Of a stretch of DNA of 64,000 nucleotides, positions 21,822-31,977 are shown one piece after another. A program made the position numbers and the translations under genes. Origin of the DNA: Prorocentrum cordatum. Lineage: Eukaryota; Sar; Dinophyceae; Prorocentrales; Prorocentraceae. The stretch is taken from assembly GCA_963575745.1 (NCBI GenBank), contig CAUYUJ010018638.1, positions 140,001 through 204,000 on the forward strand, given 5' to 3'. Under the pieces are notes generated by a model. That model was not told the DNA's origin. It did no database searches and saw only the letters and a list, made by a program, of their open reading frames with translations. Position 1 is the first letter of the stretch; each line of letters begins with the position of its first letter.

Positions 21822-21905
21822 AACTGGAGAATGCATTGGGCGCCGCGGTCGCTGCAGAGCCTTCTGGAACGGTCTTGGAGCGCTCCCGAGGGCTCTGGAG
21901 CCACT
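21822..21905 (+). repeat. dispersed repeat J, copy 2
   Basis: Contains ATGCATTGGGCGCCGCGGTC and GGAGCGCTCCCGAGGGC, as in the copies at 36,110 and 10,510. Confidence 0.6.
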
Positions 21906-21991
21906 CATCTTCGCCCTGCGCCTGCCTCGTCCTCCTCGAGGGCGGATGCTGGGGATGCTTTCTCTTGCTGACTGCTCTGGTAAGAAGAGAG

Positions 21992-22179
21992 AAACCGCCA
22001 TACACATAAGCTTTTGGCGCTCCGCGCGAAATTTCTTGGATCTGCGCTGGACCCACCCCCCCTCCCTGGCGCGCTGCGCGCCAGGGGCGGCGCCGGAAAC
22101 GCCGCTGGAGGGGGGGCCAAGCGAGATCCGAGAAAATCTGCGCGGAGCGCCAAAAGCTTATGCTTATGGCGTTTTTTTT
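21992..22179 (+). mobile_element. family B hairpin element, copy 3
   Basis: Well-preserved copy: ACATAAGCTTTTGGCGCTCC at the left and GGAGCGCCAAAAGCTTATG at the right pair almost perfectly, followed by GGCG and a T8 run. Confidence 0.9.
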
Positions 22180-22219
22180 CTCATTCGATCTGGGCCCCCA
22201 AGGGCCTCTGGGACGCTTA

Positions 22220-22420
22220 GTGGGCCCTGGAAACGGCAAGGCCGTTTTTTACCGGTTCCGTTTTGCCGTTATTTTGCCGGTTCCGACGCCGTTTTTGTTA
22301 CCGGTTCCGGCGCCGTTTGTTGACCAGTTCCGGCTCTGGTTCCAATCCTGGAGCCGTTTTTCCACCGTTTCCGGTCGCCGTCTTTTTCGCCGCTCCCATT
22401 TTCAAGGGACATTTTTGCGG
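22220..22420. repeat. CCGGTTCCG-GCCGTTTTT repeat
   Basis: About seven degenerate copies of a 25-30 bp unit containing CCGGTTCCG and GCCGTTTTT. Confidence 0.65.
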
Positions 22421-22737
22421 TGAAAAAGCGGCCCTGCCGTTTCTGGGGCCCACAAAGCTGGGAGGCCCCGAGAGGACTCCAGGCCAGGGACCTCCAGACA
22501 CCTCGCGGGGCGGCCCGCGAGCTGCCATCCTCCGCACCCCTTCCTCATCGCCACGCGGGCCCCTGCCTCCTCGGTTTCATGCCTGCCTCTCCTCTCTTGC
22601 ACCCTGCCCTCTCGCGTTTCCGTAGCTTTCTTCTTTCCATTCCAGGAAAAGAAAAAGAAGAAGAAGAAGAAGAAGAAGAGGAGGAAGAAGAAGAAAAATA
22701 ATAATAACAAGAAAAGGAAGAAGAAGCAGAACAAGAA

Positions 22738-22807
22738 GAAACGCCATAAACCTGAACTTGTGGCGCTCCGCGCGGAGCGCCAACGGTCTACGTTTATGGC
22801 GTTTTTT
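22738..22807 (+). mobile_element. family B minimal hairpin, copy 4
   Basis: A 70-bp version with only the outer arms joined head to head (TGGCGCTCCGCGCGGAGCGCCA at the centre, shown here as the symmetric core). It looks like an internal deletion of the longer hairpin. Confidence 0.85.
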
Positions 22808-23165
22808 CTTCGACAGTCCCCGCACGTCCCGCCGAATCCCACCAGCCCTTTGGGCGTGAGTGGTTTAGAGAGCCCGCTCTGTCCTCAACCCCCCTTCTTC
22901 CCCTTCGGGGAGGGGTTTACCCCTCCCCCTACCCCCTCCCCCTGGGCCTGGAGAGGGGGTTCCGCGGGTCGTTGGAGGGGTCTTTTCCGACTCCTGGGAG
23001 GGCTAAAAAACGACGACCTTCCTGAGGATTCTGGCCCCGACGGGGAGAGGGAGTTAGGCCCCTCTGCTCTTCTTCGAAGCCACAATTCCCTACATCCTGA
23101 GTGGGGTTCTTGTTTTCCCAGAACACCCTCTCCTTCCCACCCACCTCCCGCTCCATCTTCCATAC
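22808..23165. other. non-genic spacer
   Basis: GC-rich with C- and G-runs at 22,890-22,990; nothing coding recognised. Confidence 0.45.
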
Positions 23166-24480
23166 GCCCATACGCCTGAGCGAGGAGGGCATCCGCAAAC
23201 CATACTATTTACATGGTTTCGTGCCCCTCCCACCCTTCCAGGGAGGCCCCGCCTGAGCGAGGAGGGCATCCGCAAAATATACTATTTACATGGTTTCGTG
23301 CCCCTCCCACCCTTCCAGGGAGGCCCCGCCTGAGCGAGGAGGGTATCCGCAAACCATACTATTTACATGGTTTCGTGCCCCTCCCACCCTTCCAGGGAGG
23401 CCCCGCCTGAACGAGGAGGGTATCCGCAAACCATACTATTTACATGGTTTCGTGCCCCTCCCACCCTTCCAGGGAGGCCCCGCCTGAGCGAGGAGGGTAT
23501 CGGAAAACCATACTATTTACATGGTTTCGTGCCCCTCCCACCCTCCAGGGAGGCCCCGCCTGAGCGAGGAGGGTATGGTTTCTACTATTACATGGTTTCG
23601 TGCCCCTCCCACCCTTCCAGGGAGGCCTGAGCGAGGAGGGTATCTACTATTTACATGGTTTCGTGCCCCTCCCACCCCTCCAGGGAGGCCCCGCCTGAGC
23701 GAGGAGGGTATCCGCAAACCATACTATTTACATGGTTTCGTGCCCCTCCCACCTTCCAGGGAGGCCCCGCCTGAGCGAGGAGGGTATCCGCAAACCATAC
23801 TATTTACATGGTTTCGTGCCCCTCCCACCCTTCCAGGGAGGCCCCGCCTGAGCGAGGAGGGTATCCGCAAACCATACTATTTACATGGTTTCGTGCCCCT
23901 CCCACCCTTCCAGGGAGGCCCCGCCTGAGCGAGGAGGGTATCCGCAAACCATACTATTTACATGGTTTCGTGCCCCTCCCACCCTTCCAGGGAGACCTCG
24001 CCTGAGCGAGGACGGTATCCGCAAACCAAACTATTTAAATTGGTTTCGTGCCCCTCCCACCCTTCCAGGGAGGCCCCGCCTGAGCGAGGAAGGTATCCGC
24101 AAACCATACTATTTACATGGTTTCGTGCCCCTCCCACCCTTCCAGGGAGGCCCCGCCTGAGCGAGGAGGGTATCCGCAAACCATAATATTTACATGGTTT
24201 CGTGCCCCTCCCACCCTTCCAGGGAAGCCCCGCCTGAGCGAGGAGGGTATCCGCAAACCATACTATTTACATGGTTTCGTGCCCCTCCCACCCTTCCAAG
24301 GAGGCCCGCCTGAGCGAGGAGGGTATCCGCAAACCATACTATTTACATGGTTTCGTGCCCCTCCCACCCTTCCAGGGAGGCCCCGCCTGAGCGAGGAGGG
24401 TATCCGAAAACCATATTATTTACATGGTTTCGTGCCCCTCCCACCCCTTCCAGCGGGGCCCCGCCAAAGCGAGGAGGGCA
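23166..24480. repeat. 77-bp satellite, about 17 units
   Basis: Unit contains TTTACATGGTTTCGTGCCCC, TTCCAGGGAGGCC and GAGCGAGGAGGGTATCCGC, with a 77-bp step. Units are nearly identical; the exceptions near 23,560-23,660 carry short deletions. Because 77 is not divisible by three, the frame rotates and the open frames are artefacts. Confidence 0.97.
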
Positions 24481-24690
24481 TCAAGAAAATGTGTCCCACG
24501 AAGCCGTTAAGCTCTTTATGTGGGGAACTCCGTTAGCATAATCATTGATGTTGCTAAGGTTTTGGCACCATTTTGGCCTCCTGCGGGGGCCGCGCTCATC
24601 TACCTTCATAGCAAACTCATTCATTTTACATAAAGGTTTTGGCCTCAATTTGTCCTTTTCAGGGGGCAGCTCTCATATGCGCTTCTGAGG
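24481..24690. repeat. about 78-bp duplication
   Basis: Two diverged units starting AAGGTTTTGGC at about 24,557 and 24,634, each followed by a GGGGGC...GCTCTCAT-type block. Confidence 0.5.
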
Positions 24691-24925
24691 AGGTCGCAAG
24701 AGGCCCCACGATGGCCCCAAGAGGCCACGAGGAGGCTCCCAAGAGGCCTCCAAGAGGCCCCCCAGAGGCCTCCAAGCGGTCCCAAGAGGCCCCCAAGAGG
24801 CCCCCAAGAGGCCCCCAAGAGGCCTCAAGAGGGCCCAAGAGGCCCCCAAGAGGCCCCCCAGAGGCACCCAAGAGGCCCCCAAGAGGCCCCCAAGACGCCC
24901 CAAAAGGGGACGAGGTGCCCGAACG
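24691..24925. repeat. CCAAGAGGCCC short-period repeat
   Basis: Near-regular 11-12 bp steps of CCAAGAGGCCCC. This is the most regular of the CCAAGA blocks. Confidence 0.85.
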
Positions 24926-24929
24926 CCTC

Positions 24930-25540
24930 ACGCCACGAGGAGCCCGAACGACTGACACCAGGACGAGGGGCCCAAACGACTCACACCACGAGGAGCCCGA
25001 ACGACTTACACCAGAATGAGGCGCCCGAACGACTCACAGCAGGAGGAGGCGCCCGACCGACTCACACCACGAGGAGCCCGAACGACTCACACCACGACGA
25101 GGGCCCCGAACGACTCACACCACGAGGAGCCCGAAGGAGTCACAGCAGGAGGAGGCGCCCGAACGACTCACACCACGAAGAGCCCGAACGACTCACACCA
25201 CAAGGAGGGGCCCGAACGACTCACACCAGGACGAGGCGCCCGAACGACTCACACCACGAGGAGCCCGAACGACTCACACCACGACGCGGGCCCCGAACGA
25301 CTCACACCACGAGGAGCCCGAACGAGTCACACCAGGAGGAGGGGCCCGAACGACTCACACCAGGATGAGGGGCCCGAACAACTCACACCACGAGAAGCCC
25401 GAACGACTCACACCAGGACGAAGAGCCCGAACGACTCACACCACGAAGAGCCCGAACGACTCACACCAGGAAGAAGGGCCCGAACGACTCACACCAGGAC
25501 GAGAAACCCCAAACGACTCAAATCACGAGGAGCGTTTTCT
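24930..25540. repeat. 25/28-bp satellite GAACGACTCACACCA
   Basis: About 22 units of GAACGACTCACACCA followed by CGAGGAGCCC or GGA-GAGGGGCCC, alternating between about 25 and 28 bp. Plus-strand frames read as Thr/His/Pro/Asn repeats but rotate frame between units. Confidence 0.95.
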
Positions 25541-26298
25541 CTCCCTCCTCCTCCGCCTCGTCCTTCTCCCGCTCCCCCCACAAGGAGGATGTACAAGGAG
25601 GCGGGAGGAAGGAGGAACAGGGGAGATATGCGGGGCCAAGCGGACACACGCCTGAAAAACACGACTGTCGGCATGCTTCTCAAGAGTTGCTGCTGTGAGA
25701 TGGGCTGGTGGGGATACGCGAAGCGTAAAGAATGTCCTTCTTCCCTCTCCGCCCTCTTCCCCTTTCCCCTGCCCACACCCGGTACCGTCCTCGAGGAAAT
25801 CCCACGGCCAGCCCTGCCACTGCAGCTGCCACCGCACGCTCACCACAGTGAAAGCAAGGCGTAACAGATGTGTACCTGGCATCCGTTGGAAACTGTGTTA
25901 ACAACACCGGCTATCATCTGCTGAACACCGCTACGAGCATCGTTCGGTAGAACGCATCCGCCCGTCTGCTGAATCTCCCCTACCCCTGATCCCATCCCCC
26001 GTCCTCCCTCTCTTTACCGGTTCTCCATCCTCCTACGTATATCAATTCGCCCTTCACATCGAACTTCTCATTCTCTTCCTGATCATTATCCTTCTTCTTC
26101 TTCTTCTTGTTATCATTGTTCTTCTTTTACAGTAGAAACAAGCGGGTCCGAGCGGAAACGGATCCTGGACCATAGGCCTTCACCCGGGACCAGCTCGTCA
26201 GCCCGACTCAGCGGTCCTGGGGCCTGGGGACAGCCAAGGTGGTTGAAAACGGCGAAAAACAAGGCCCCTTCCCTCCACCGCGGTCTCCTTTGCTTTAG
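25541..26298. other. non-genic spacer
   Basis: Contains a short (TTC)n at 26,090-26,108. Opposing short frames, none recognised. Confidence 0.45.
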
Positions 26299-26369
26299 GT
26301 CGGGCGTGTCCCCTTACAGGCGGATTCTGGACGAACAACAACAAATATTCAAAACAGGTTCAACATATA

Positions 26370-26413
<44 letters not shown>

Positions 26414-26476
26414 TCGTCCCCTGACTGTTTTTTCTACTAGTTTTGAATTTTCCTGCTGTAGAGGGACAGGCCCGAC
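26299..26476 (+). mobile_element. family D foldback element, copy 1
   Basis: 178 bp, GTCGGGCGTGTCCCC-TTACAGG at the left and CCTGCTGTAGAGGGACAGGCCCGAC at the right (inverse, read over two blocks). A (TA)n microsatellite occupies the centre at 26,366-26,412. Confidence 0.85.
26366..26412. repeat. (TA)n microsatellite
   Basis: About 22 TA repeats inside the family D element. Confidence 0.97.
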
Positions 26477-27033
26477 TTAACCTTTGCTCTCGACACGCTG
26501 CGAGCGCTGCCAGCTCATCGAAGACACAGTGCCCCACAGCGCGGGGCGTCACACGCGCTCGAGGGCCGAGGCGGCCTCACAGCGTGTTCGAGAAGTAGCT
26601 CGGGATGTCCACGCCGCGCAGCCTGTTGGGAGAGGGGCGGCTCGGCATGGTCAGAACGCGGAGGCGGGAAGGTCAGGAAGTCACGCCCACGGCACGTTCG
26701 TGCCGCAACGGCGTCGGCGTTGGTTTCTGACACCGCGTCAGGTTTGTGCCGATCCGAGGCCCTGCACACGTGTGCTTTCGCAGGGAGGCCCGAAGGGCCC
26801 GAGTGGCTGCTGCTACTGCTGCGGAGTCATCTTCCCCCCCGAGCGCCTTGGCCTTGTCCTTGTCCTCCTTCCCCTCGTCGTCCTCCTCGTCGTCGTCGTC
26901 GTCGTCCTCCTCCTCCTCCTCCCCCTCCTCCTCCCCCCCAGCTCCTCTTCCTCCACCGGGCCGCTGGCGCCGCGGAGTCGACACGAGACAAGGCCGGCCT
27001 CGCCGAAGTGCACGGCATGGCCATGCAAATTGA
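26477..27033. other. non-genic spacer with (GTC) and (CTC) runs
   Basis: GTC/CTC triplets at about 26,878-26,935 give an Asp/Glu-rich minus frame. No domain recognised. Confidence 0.45.
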
Positions 27034-27185
27034 AGGGGCCCTGGGACACACAAACAAATACACACACACATTAAAGGATTCCCCATACTTTCCAACATTT
27101 TCTGGGTTTCTGTCTTCCCCCCCACTGCCCATATTTTCACATATTTTCTGGGGAATCGACGATTAATTGTGTCTGTGTGTTTTTT
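27034..27185 (+). mobile_element. family I foldback element, copy 1
   Basis: Imperfect arms of about 45 bp around GATTCCCCA and TGGGGAATC, bounded by GGGGCCCTGGGACACAC at the left and GTGTCTGTGTG-TTTTTT at the right. The second copy, at 33,784, is inverted. Confidence 0.75.
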
Positions 27186-27583
27186 CTCCTCCTGACAAAC
27201 ATCGGGCCGCGTCGGATCATCGGAATATCCGAATCGAATCGGGTCGGCCGAAACCCATGTCGAGCAGGACGGATCGGACCGAACTCGGGCGGGCGTCCTT
27301 TGGGGAGGTGGCCGAAATGGGGGGGGGGGGAAGAGAAGGGCCCTAAAGGGGCCCTTTAGGGCCACTTTTGGAGCAAGCAGGGCCAAAATGGGCCTGAGGG
27401 GCCCTTCGGTGGTTCAAAGATGAGGTCCTGATGGATGGGGACCTCAGGATAGAAAGGGATCCAAGGGCGGCCTTGCGCTGCTTGAGGCACCTCGTCCTAG
27501 GGCCCCATCCCTAAGGACCCCATCTTTGAGCCACCTTGGCCTGTTCTTCACCGCCCATTCAGATCACCCCCCACTACCATTAG
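27186..27583. other. spacer with GAATCGG words
   Basis: 27,210-27,300 belongs to the CGAATCGG word repeat; 27,330-27,420 has GGGCCC-rich short palindromes. No gene. Confidence 0.5.
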
Positions 27584-27772
27584 GTCGGGAATGTCCTCCT
27601 ACAGGCTGATTTTGGGAGAACAATTGAAGATACTTCTCTCTTACATTTAAAGAGAGTTAATGCGCAAACAAAATAAAACAATCCAAACTAGCCAAACAAC
27701 AAATCACAAGATCTTCCCCATACAATTTTTCACTATTTTGGATGATTCCTCCTGTGAAGAGACAGGCCCGAC
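27584..27772 (+). mobile_element. family D foldback element, copy 2
   Basis: 189 bp; GTCGGGAATGTCC-CCTACAGG at the left and CCTCCTGTGAAGAGACAGG-CCCGAC at the right. AT-rich centre without the TA microsatellite. Confidence 0.8.
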
Positions 27773-28168
27773 TTTACACTGCCACCCGCCCGACAAAATA
27801 GCTGAGGGGCAACGATAGGGGTGGATAGCCAAGGGCAGAGTAGAGAATCAGCTCACGTATAGATGATTTTCCCAGCGCCTCCCGGCGACGGGAGGCGCCC
27901 ATGTATCGAGGAGTGGGCCTGGCGGCGGGGCCGAAACCAGCTGCATGCAGCAGATTTCGTACCCCCCCCTTCTTTGGCGGTGCGCACCAGGGGGGTGGAG
28001 GGAGGGGGGAGGGTTTCTTGAAAGGAAGCTGCTTCTTCGAAGGCGCCGGCCTTACACCTGTAGATAAGGCCCGCGCCTTCTGAGGAGCAGGGGTGCTTCT
28101 AAGAGGCCCTCCCCCCTCCCCCCCACTCGACTCCCCTCTGCGCGTGGCCGCCCTCTCCCTATCCTCGG
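27773..28168. other. non-genic spacer
   Basis: 27,955-28,130 shares GCTTCTT-GAAGGC and GGTGCTTCTAAGAGGCC words with 42,840-42,910, suggesting another diverged repeat. No gene. Confidence 0.45.
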
Positions 28169-28330
28169 CGGTGGACAAACCTCCCTTTAGTAAACCTCCC
28201 CTCAGTGAAAGCGGCCTGGGACCGAAAACGACGCACCTGGACCCGCAAAACTGACAGCCGCGACGCCCTCTCGCGAACCGAAAACGGCCAATTCCTTAAT
28301 CGACGTGTCAGGGTAGGAGGTCTGTCGGCC
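28169..28330 (+). mobile_element. family G element, copy 2
   Basis: GGTGGACAAACCTCC...GGAGGTCTGTC ends; the interior matches copy 1 at 21,315. Confidence 0.75.
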
Positions 28331-28444
28331 CTCCTTCCCACCCACCCCCGTCCCTCACCCTCCCGCCCCCGCCCTCCCCGGTCCTCAAAACCCCCGGGCT
28401 AACGCTCCCCCCTTCGACCTCTGCCCCTTCGACCCCCATTCCCA

Positions 28445-28516
28445 CCTCCTCCTCCTCCTCCTCCTCCTCCTCCTCCTCCTCCTCCTCCTCCTCCTCCTCC
28501 TCCTCCTCCTCCTCCC
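28445..28516. repeat. (CTC)n tract
   Basis: About 24 CTC repeats. Confidence 0.97.
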
Positions 28517-28720
28517 CCTCCTCCCCCGACATCCCCCCTCTCCGCTCGGCCCGACAGCACCCGCACCCGCAGGCATAGGCCCAGCCAGGACTCCTGCTGG
28601 CGTGGGGCCCGCGCCGCCCAGACCGGTGCGGCATGCTGCGCAGCACCTCTCGGGGGGTCTGCCGGCCCGGGCCGATGCCAGCCCGGGTCGGTCAGGCCTT
28701 GCAGGGCCCTGCAAGGTTCT

Positions 28721-28930
28721 ATCGGGGAGACGTAAGACCTGGGTACAGGGGACTCGGAAATCCCCGACGAGGTCGTCAAAAAAATGACGAGGCCGAGCCT
28801 GCATTTTGACGAGGCCTCCCGCTGCAGACATCCCACGAAACTCCTCCTCGTCAAAATCCGAGGCGCGCTCGTCAAAAAACGATGGTGAACCCGAGTCCTG
28901 GCAAACCCGGGTCTTACGCTCTCCCGATTC
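28721..28930. mobile_element. singleton foldback with TCGTCAAAA interior
   Basis: Left arm ATCGGGGAGACGTAAGACC and right arm GGTCTTACGCTCTCCCGAT are inverse. The interior repeats CGTCAAAA/TTTTGACG about five times in both senses. It abuts the family B element at 28,945. Confidence 0.75.
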
Positions 28931-28944
28931 TAGGGAGAGAAACA

Positions 28945-29118
28945 AAAAAATCCATGCACATAAACTTTCGGCGCCCCGCGCGGACTTCTTGGGTCCGCGC
29001 TGGACCCCCCTTCCCCGGCGCGCTCCGCGCGCCAGCGGCGCCGGCGGCGCCTCCGGGGGTGGCCCAGCGAGGATCCAAGAGATCCGCGCGGAGCGCCAAA
29101 AGTTAATGCTTATGGCGC
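28945..29118 (+). mobile_element. family B hairpin element, copy 5
   Basis: ACATAAACTTTCGGCGCCCC at the left pairs with GGAGCGCCAAAAGTTAATG at the right; inner hairpins GGCGCGCTCCGCGCGCC and GGCGCCGGCGGCGCC. Confidence 0.88.
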
Positions 29119-29225
29119 ATGTCCTTCTTCGAAAGGTCCTGCAGGATCCTGCACGCAAGCCCGCGTCAAAGCACCCCTGGCTCTGCAGGATCCTGCAGAA
29201 TCTGGCCCTCTGGCTGGCCCCCGTT
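29119..29225. repeat. CTGCAGGATCCTGCA palindrome cluster, copy 1
   Basis: Three TGCAGGATCCTGCA-type words between 29,135 and 29,200, followed by CTGACCCCCGTCTCTT. The same cluster and following words recur at 48,990-49,155. Confidence 0.75.
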
Positions 29226-29664
29226 TCGACTGACCCCCGTCTCTTGAGCCCCCAACACCCCCGTCGGCGGCCACGCCGGCCTCAGCATCTGCTGCGCGGC
29301 GTCCATGGTCGCCTGATCGGTGCCGACCAAGCCCATGGACTGCCGGGCGTCTTTTTCGGGTCTCGCCGCGCCCCGACAGCACGAAAATCATGACATGACG
29401 AGGGCATGGGCAACGACGGCGACGACAAAGAGGGGAGGCGCAAGCAGGAGGCGGAGGACGACGAAAACGAGTACGATGAGACTGGCGGGGAAGCGGTGGA
29501 AGGAGAGGAGTGAGAAGAAGTCGGGTAAGGAGGACGGGAAGCAGCATCAGTATGAGGAAGGGTCAGGTGGGCGAGGCGGAGGAGGCGCAGAAAGCCGAAA
29601 CGGTGAATCAGGATGATAAGCAGCCGCAGCAGGAGTAGCAGCAGCATGGCGATTGCGACGACGA

Positions 29665-30114
29665 CTACGATGGACGACGAAGGGGATAACACAGGTTTGG
29701 GAAACGGACGCGGAGAGGAGGGAAACAGGGTCCTGGGGTCCTGGAACCCAGAGCTTTCCCCAGGCACCAGCGATTCATCCTCAGCAGTGTTGGGGCCTCT
29801 GGGAGGTCCCTGGGTGCCTGGAGGTAGCGGGATCCCTCTCCTTCAGGGAAAGGAAGGAAGAACGAGCCGGCCAGACCGAGCGTGTCCTGGTTGTGGAACT
29901 CGACGTAGAGCCTGTCAACGAGCGGCGCAGTGGGCGACAGAGCGAGGCACGGGAGGATGTCCCACTCCGCCCCCTCGATGTCCATCTTGACCATCACCCA
30001 GTCCTCGAACGGGGGGATGGCACAGCACAGGAAGAGGAGACGCCCCTCAGTGTTTCTGGCAGAAGATCCTCGCACGAACCTCTCGAGGGCGCGGGCGTGC
30101 AGTCTGGGATGCAC
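29665..30114 (-). CDS. FkbM-type methyltransferase, partial
   Basis: Members of the FkbM/Methyltransf_21 family transfer a methyl group from S-adenosylmethionine. Residues about 36-76 of this frame carry the family signature: DWVMVKMDIEGAEWDIL, then a hydrophobic/acidic stretch ending VDRLYVEFHN. The KMDIEGAEW block is the most conserved part of these proteins; the usual N-terminal SAM-binding region is not in this frame. The frame beyond residue 80 and before about 34 looks unrelated, so the true exon is probably about 29,870-30,015 with introns on both sides. I choose no start: the ATG at 30,114 is only the first in frame. A candidate upstream exon is at 31,210-31,270. Confidence 0.65.
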   Translation of the reverse strand: MHPRLHARALERFVRGSSARNTEGRLLFLCCAIPPFEDWVMVKMDIEGAEWDILPCLALSPTAPLVDRLYVEFHNQDTLGLAGSFFLPFPEGEGSRYLQAPRDLPEAPTLLRMNRWCLGKALGSRTPGPCFPPLRVRFPNLCYPLRRPS

Positions 30115-30730
30115 GGGCGTCTAGCGAAACCCATCGTCATGCGTGTCGCTGGCGCTGCGGCAAGTAAAAGACCCACCATCCACCAATCCGACTACCTACC
30201 GATCCACCCCAACCCAACCCGAAGACCCGAATCCCACCAGCCCTTTCGGGCGTAGGTGGTTTAAGGCGCTTCCCATATTTAGCGCCGCCCGTGCACCGAG
30301 GACGTCGGAACGAACACACATCTGGCCATGGACCGCGCCGCAACGCCGACGCATCGGTGGCGTGACCCTCAAGCATCTGTACACGGGGACTTTGGTTGCC
30401 CAAGACGCTGGCACTCCCAAGAGAGCGGCAGCCGTGAACCGAAACACTCTCCAACGACGTGCTGTCGACCAGACCTGCAAGGTGGGTCCTTTCTGCTTCC
30501 CTGTGCGCGCCAGCTTCGGCTTCGGTTCCAGCTGTGGATGCACCGTGGAGCGCCTTCGGGCCAACTCACCCGAGTCGGTGATCTACTCACCTGGGTGCCC
30601 CGCGCGCGTTCCCCAATGGGTTCCTGGCACTACCCCAAAATTGCGATGCCCTAGATTCCGGGGCTTCTGGGCTCGACCCCATCCGCCCCCCGCTGGTCCC
30701 AGTTCGGGCGGCCCCCGCACAGGTAGAGGA
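30115..30730. other. spacer or intron-like sequence
   Basis: No recognised domain. If the FkbM exon and the 31.2-kb stretch belong to one gene, this is intronic. Confidence 0.4.
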
Positions 30731-30909
30731 ACAACCGACGGCATAAACAGACACTTTCGGAGGTCCGCACGGATGTCTCGGACCGGTGCTGGACTCCACC
30801 TCCCAAGCACGCGGAGCGCGCCAACGGCGGCGCCGAAAGCGCCGCCGTTGGGGGCATGGGCGCCGATCGCAGAAAAAAACGCGGGTCTTCCACAAGTTTG
30901 TGTACATGA
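30731..30909 (+). mobile_element. family B hairpin element, copy 6 (diverged)
   Basis: Retains GGCATAAACAGACACTTTCGG, ACGCGGAGCGCGCC and GGCGGCGCCGAAAGCGCCGCC; the right arm is degraded. Confidence 0.75.
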
Positions 30910-30975
30910 ATTGTCACTCTCCGACGACGGGTGACGCCGCCTCATGCCTCGGAATTGGCTCCAGCAGGCACCTGG

Positions 30976-31180
30976 GAGGAGGAGGAGGAGGAGGAGGAGG
31001 AGGAGGAGGAGGAGGAGGAGGAGGAGGAGGAGGAGGAGGAGGAGGAGGAGGAAAAGGAGGAAGAGGAGGAGGATGAGGAACGGGAGCAGGAGGAGGAAAA
31101 ATAGGAGGAGGAAAATAAATAGGAGGAGCAGGAGGAGGAGGAAGAAAAGCAGGAGGTGGAGGATCAGGAGGAGGTCAGGA
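30976..31180. repeat. (GGA)n tract
   Basis: Pure GGA to about 31,050, then GGA/GCA/GAA-rich to about 31,180. One of the few tracts with purines on the plus strand. Confidence 0.93.
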
Positions 31181-31209
31181 AAGGACAGGACATCTGCACG
31201 AGGGGGTCA

Positions 31210-31270
31210 GCGTCGAATCGCCCATGGAGGAGCCGTGGGGTACGATGTGCACCTCCCCTGCGATATTTAT
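31210..31270 (-). CDS. possible exon of the FkbM-like gene
   Basis: Minus frame reads GEVHIVPHGSSMGDSTLT after a possible splice acceptor (TATCGCAG). In FkbM proteins a V-H-x-x-x-AAS-x-x-x-GT-type segment precedes the DIEGAEW block, so position and wording fit an upstream exon. The match is weak and could be chance; 1.1 kb including a hairpin element and a (GGA)n tract lies between the two. Confidence 0.25.
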
Positions 31271-31640
31271 TGTGCTCGGGCCCACACTTCGCATGGGGGC
31301 AGGGGGCGTACCCCAGGCTCTACGGGGGCCGGCCCTGAAGCATGCCCCGTCAGAGAGGCTCGCTGAAAAAAAGGAGAACAACAAAAAAAAAAAACGAGCC
31401 CCTACGGGACAGTGCGGGTGGAGAAGCTGCTGGCCTGTTCGCGTGCCCGCTCTGGGGGACGCGCTGGCGAACAGGGTTCCCGAGCAGAGGGGGTCTAATG
31501 TGTGCGCCAAACTGCACTCCGAGATGCCCTCGCTAGCGCGTTCAGCTCTCACTGCGCCGAGACAGATGGTTCCCGCACCAAGCGCGCTTAGGAATGCACA
31601 GCCCCTGCTCTCTTTGGCCCCTGCAATGGCACAACAACTA
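31271..31640. other. non-genic spacer
   Basis: Includes an A12 run at 31,383-31,394. No gene recognised. Confidence 0.4.
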
Positions 31641-31946
31641 CTACAACAGAAAATCTAGGAGACGCGCGGTACATGTATAAGATTTGTACGACATCAACGC
31701 GCTCAATGGACCCTCTGCGCTTTCCAATACTAACAGAGCGTAATCTTCACGGGGTAGCTGTTGTGCTCTTGTCTCACCTCTAATGTTTTCCCATTCCGAG
31801 AGAGCGACTTCCACTTCTGGGAACATGCGAACTGTGCCGCTGGTAGCAAATTGGTACCGTACTTGTTTACACAGAAAAAAGGTGGCCACTACAGTTCCAC
31901 ATACTGTGATACATGTTTTCCTAGGTGTGTCCTTTGCGCTTCTCAT
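31641..31946 (-). CDS. hypothetical ORF, 101 codons
   Basis: Non-repetitive frame of mixed composition (for example EVEVALSEWENIRG, REDYALLVLESAEG) in an AT-richer stretch. No family recognised. It lies just downstream of the repeated-module frames at 31,978-33,279 on the same strand and might belong with them. Confidence 0.25.
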   Translation of the reverse strand: MRSAKDTPRKTCITVCGTVVATFFLCKQVRYQFATSGTVRMFPEVEVALSEWENIRGETRAQQLPREDYALLVLESAEGPLSALMSYKSYTCTARLLDFLL

Positions 31947-31977
31947 TGAAGTAAGCCTCCTCCTCCTCCTCCTCCTC

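Noticed and set aside
23166-24480. CRISPR-like regular array
   Set aside because: Units are contiguous with no unique spacers; this is a 77-bp satellite in eukaryotic sequence. The same applies to the 73-bp and 102-bp arrays.
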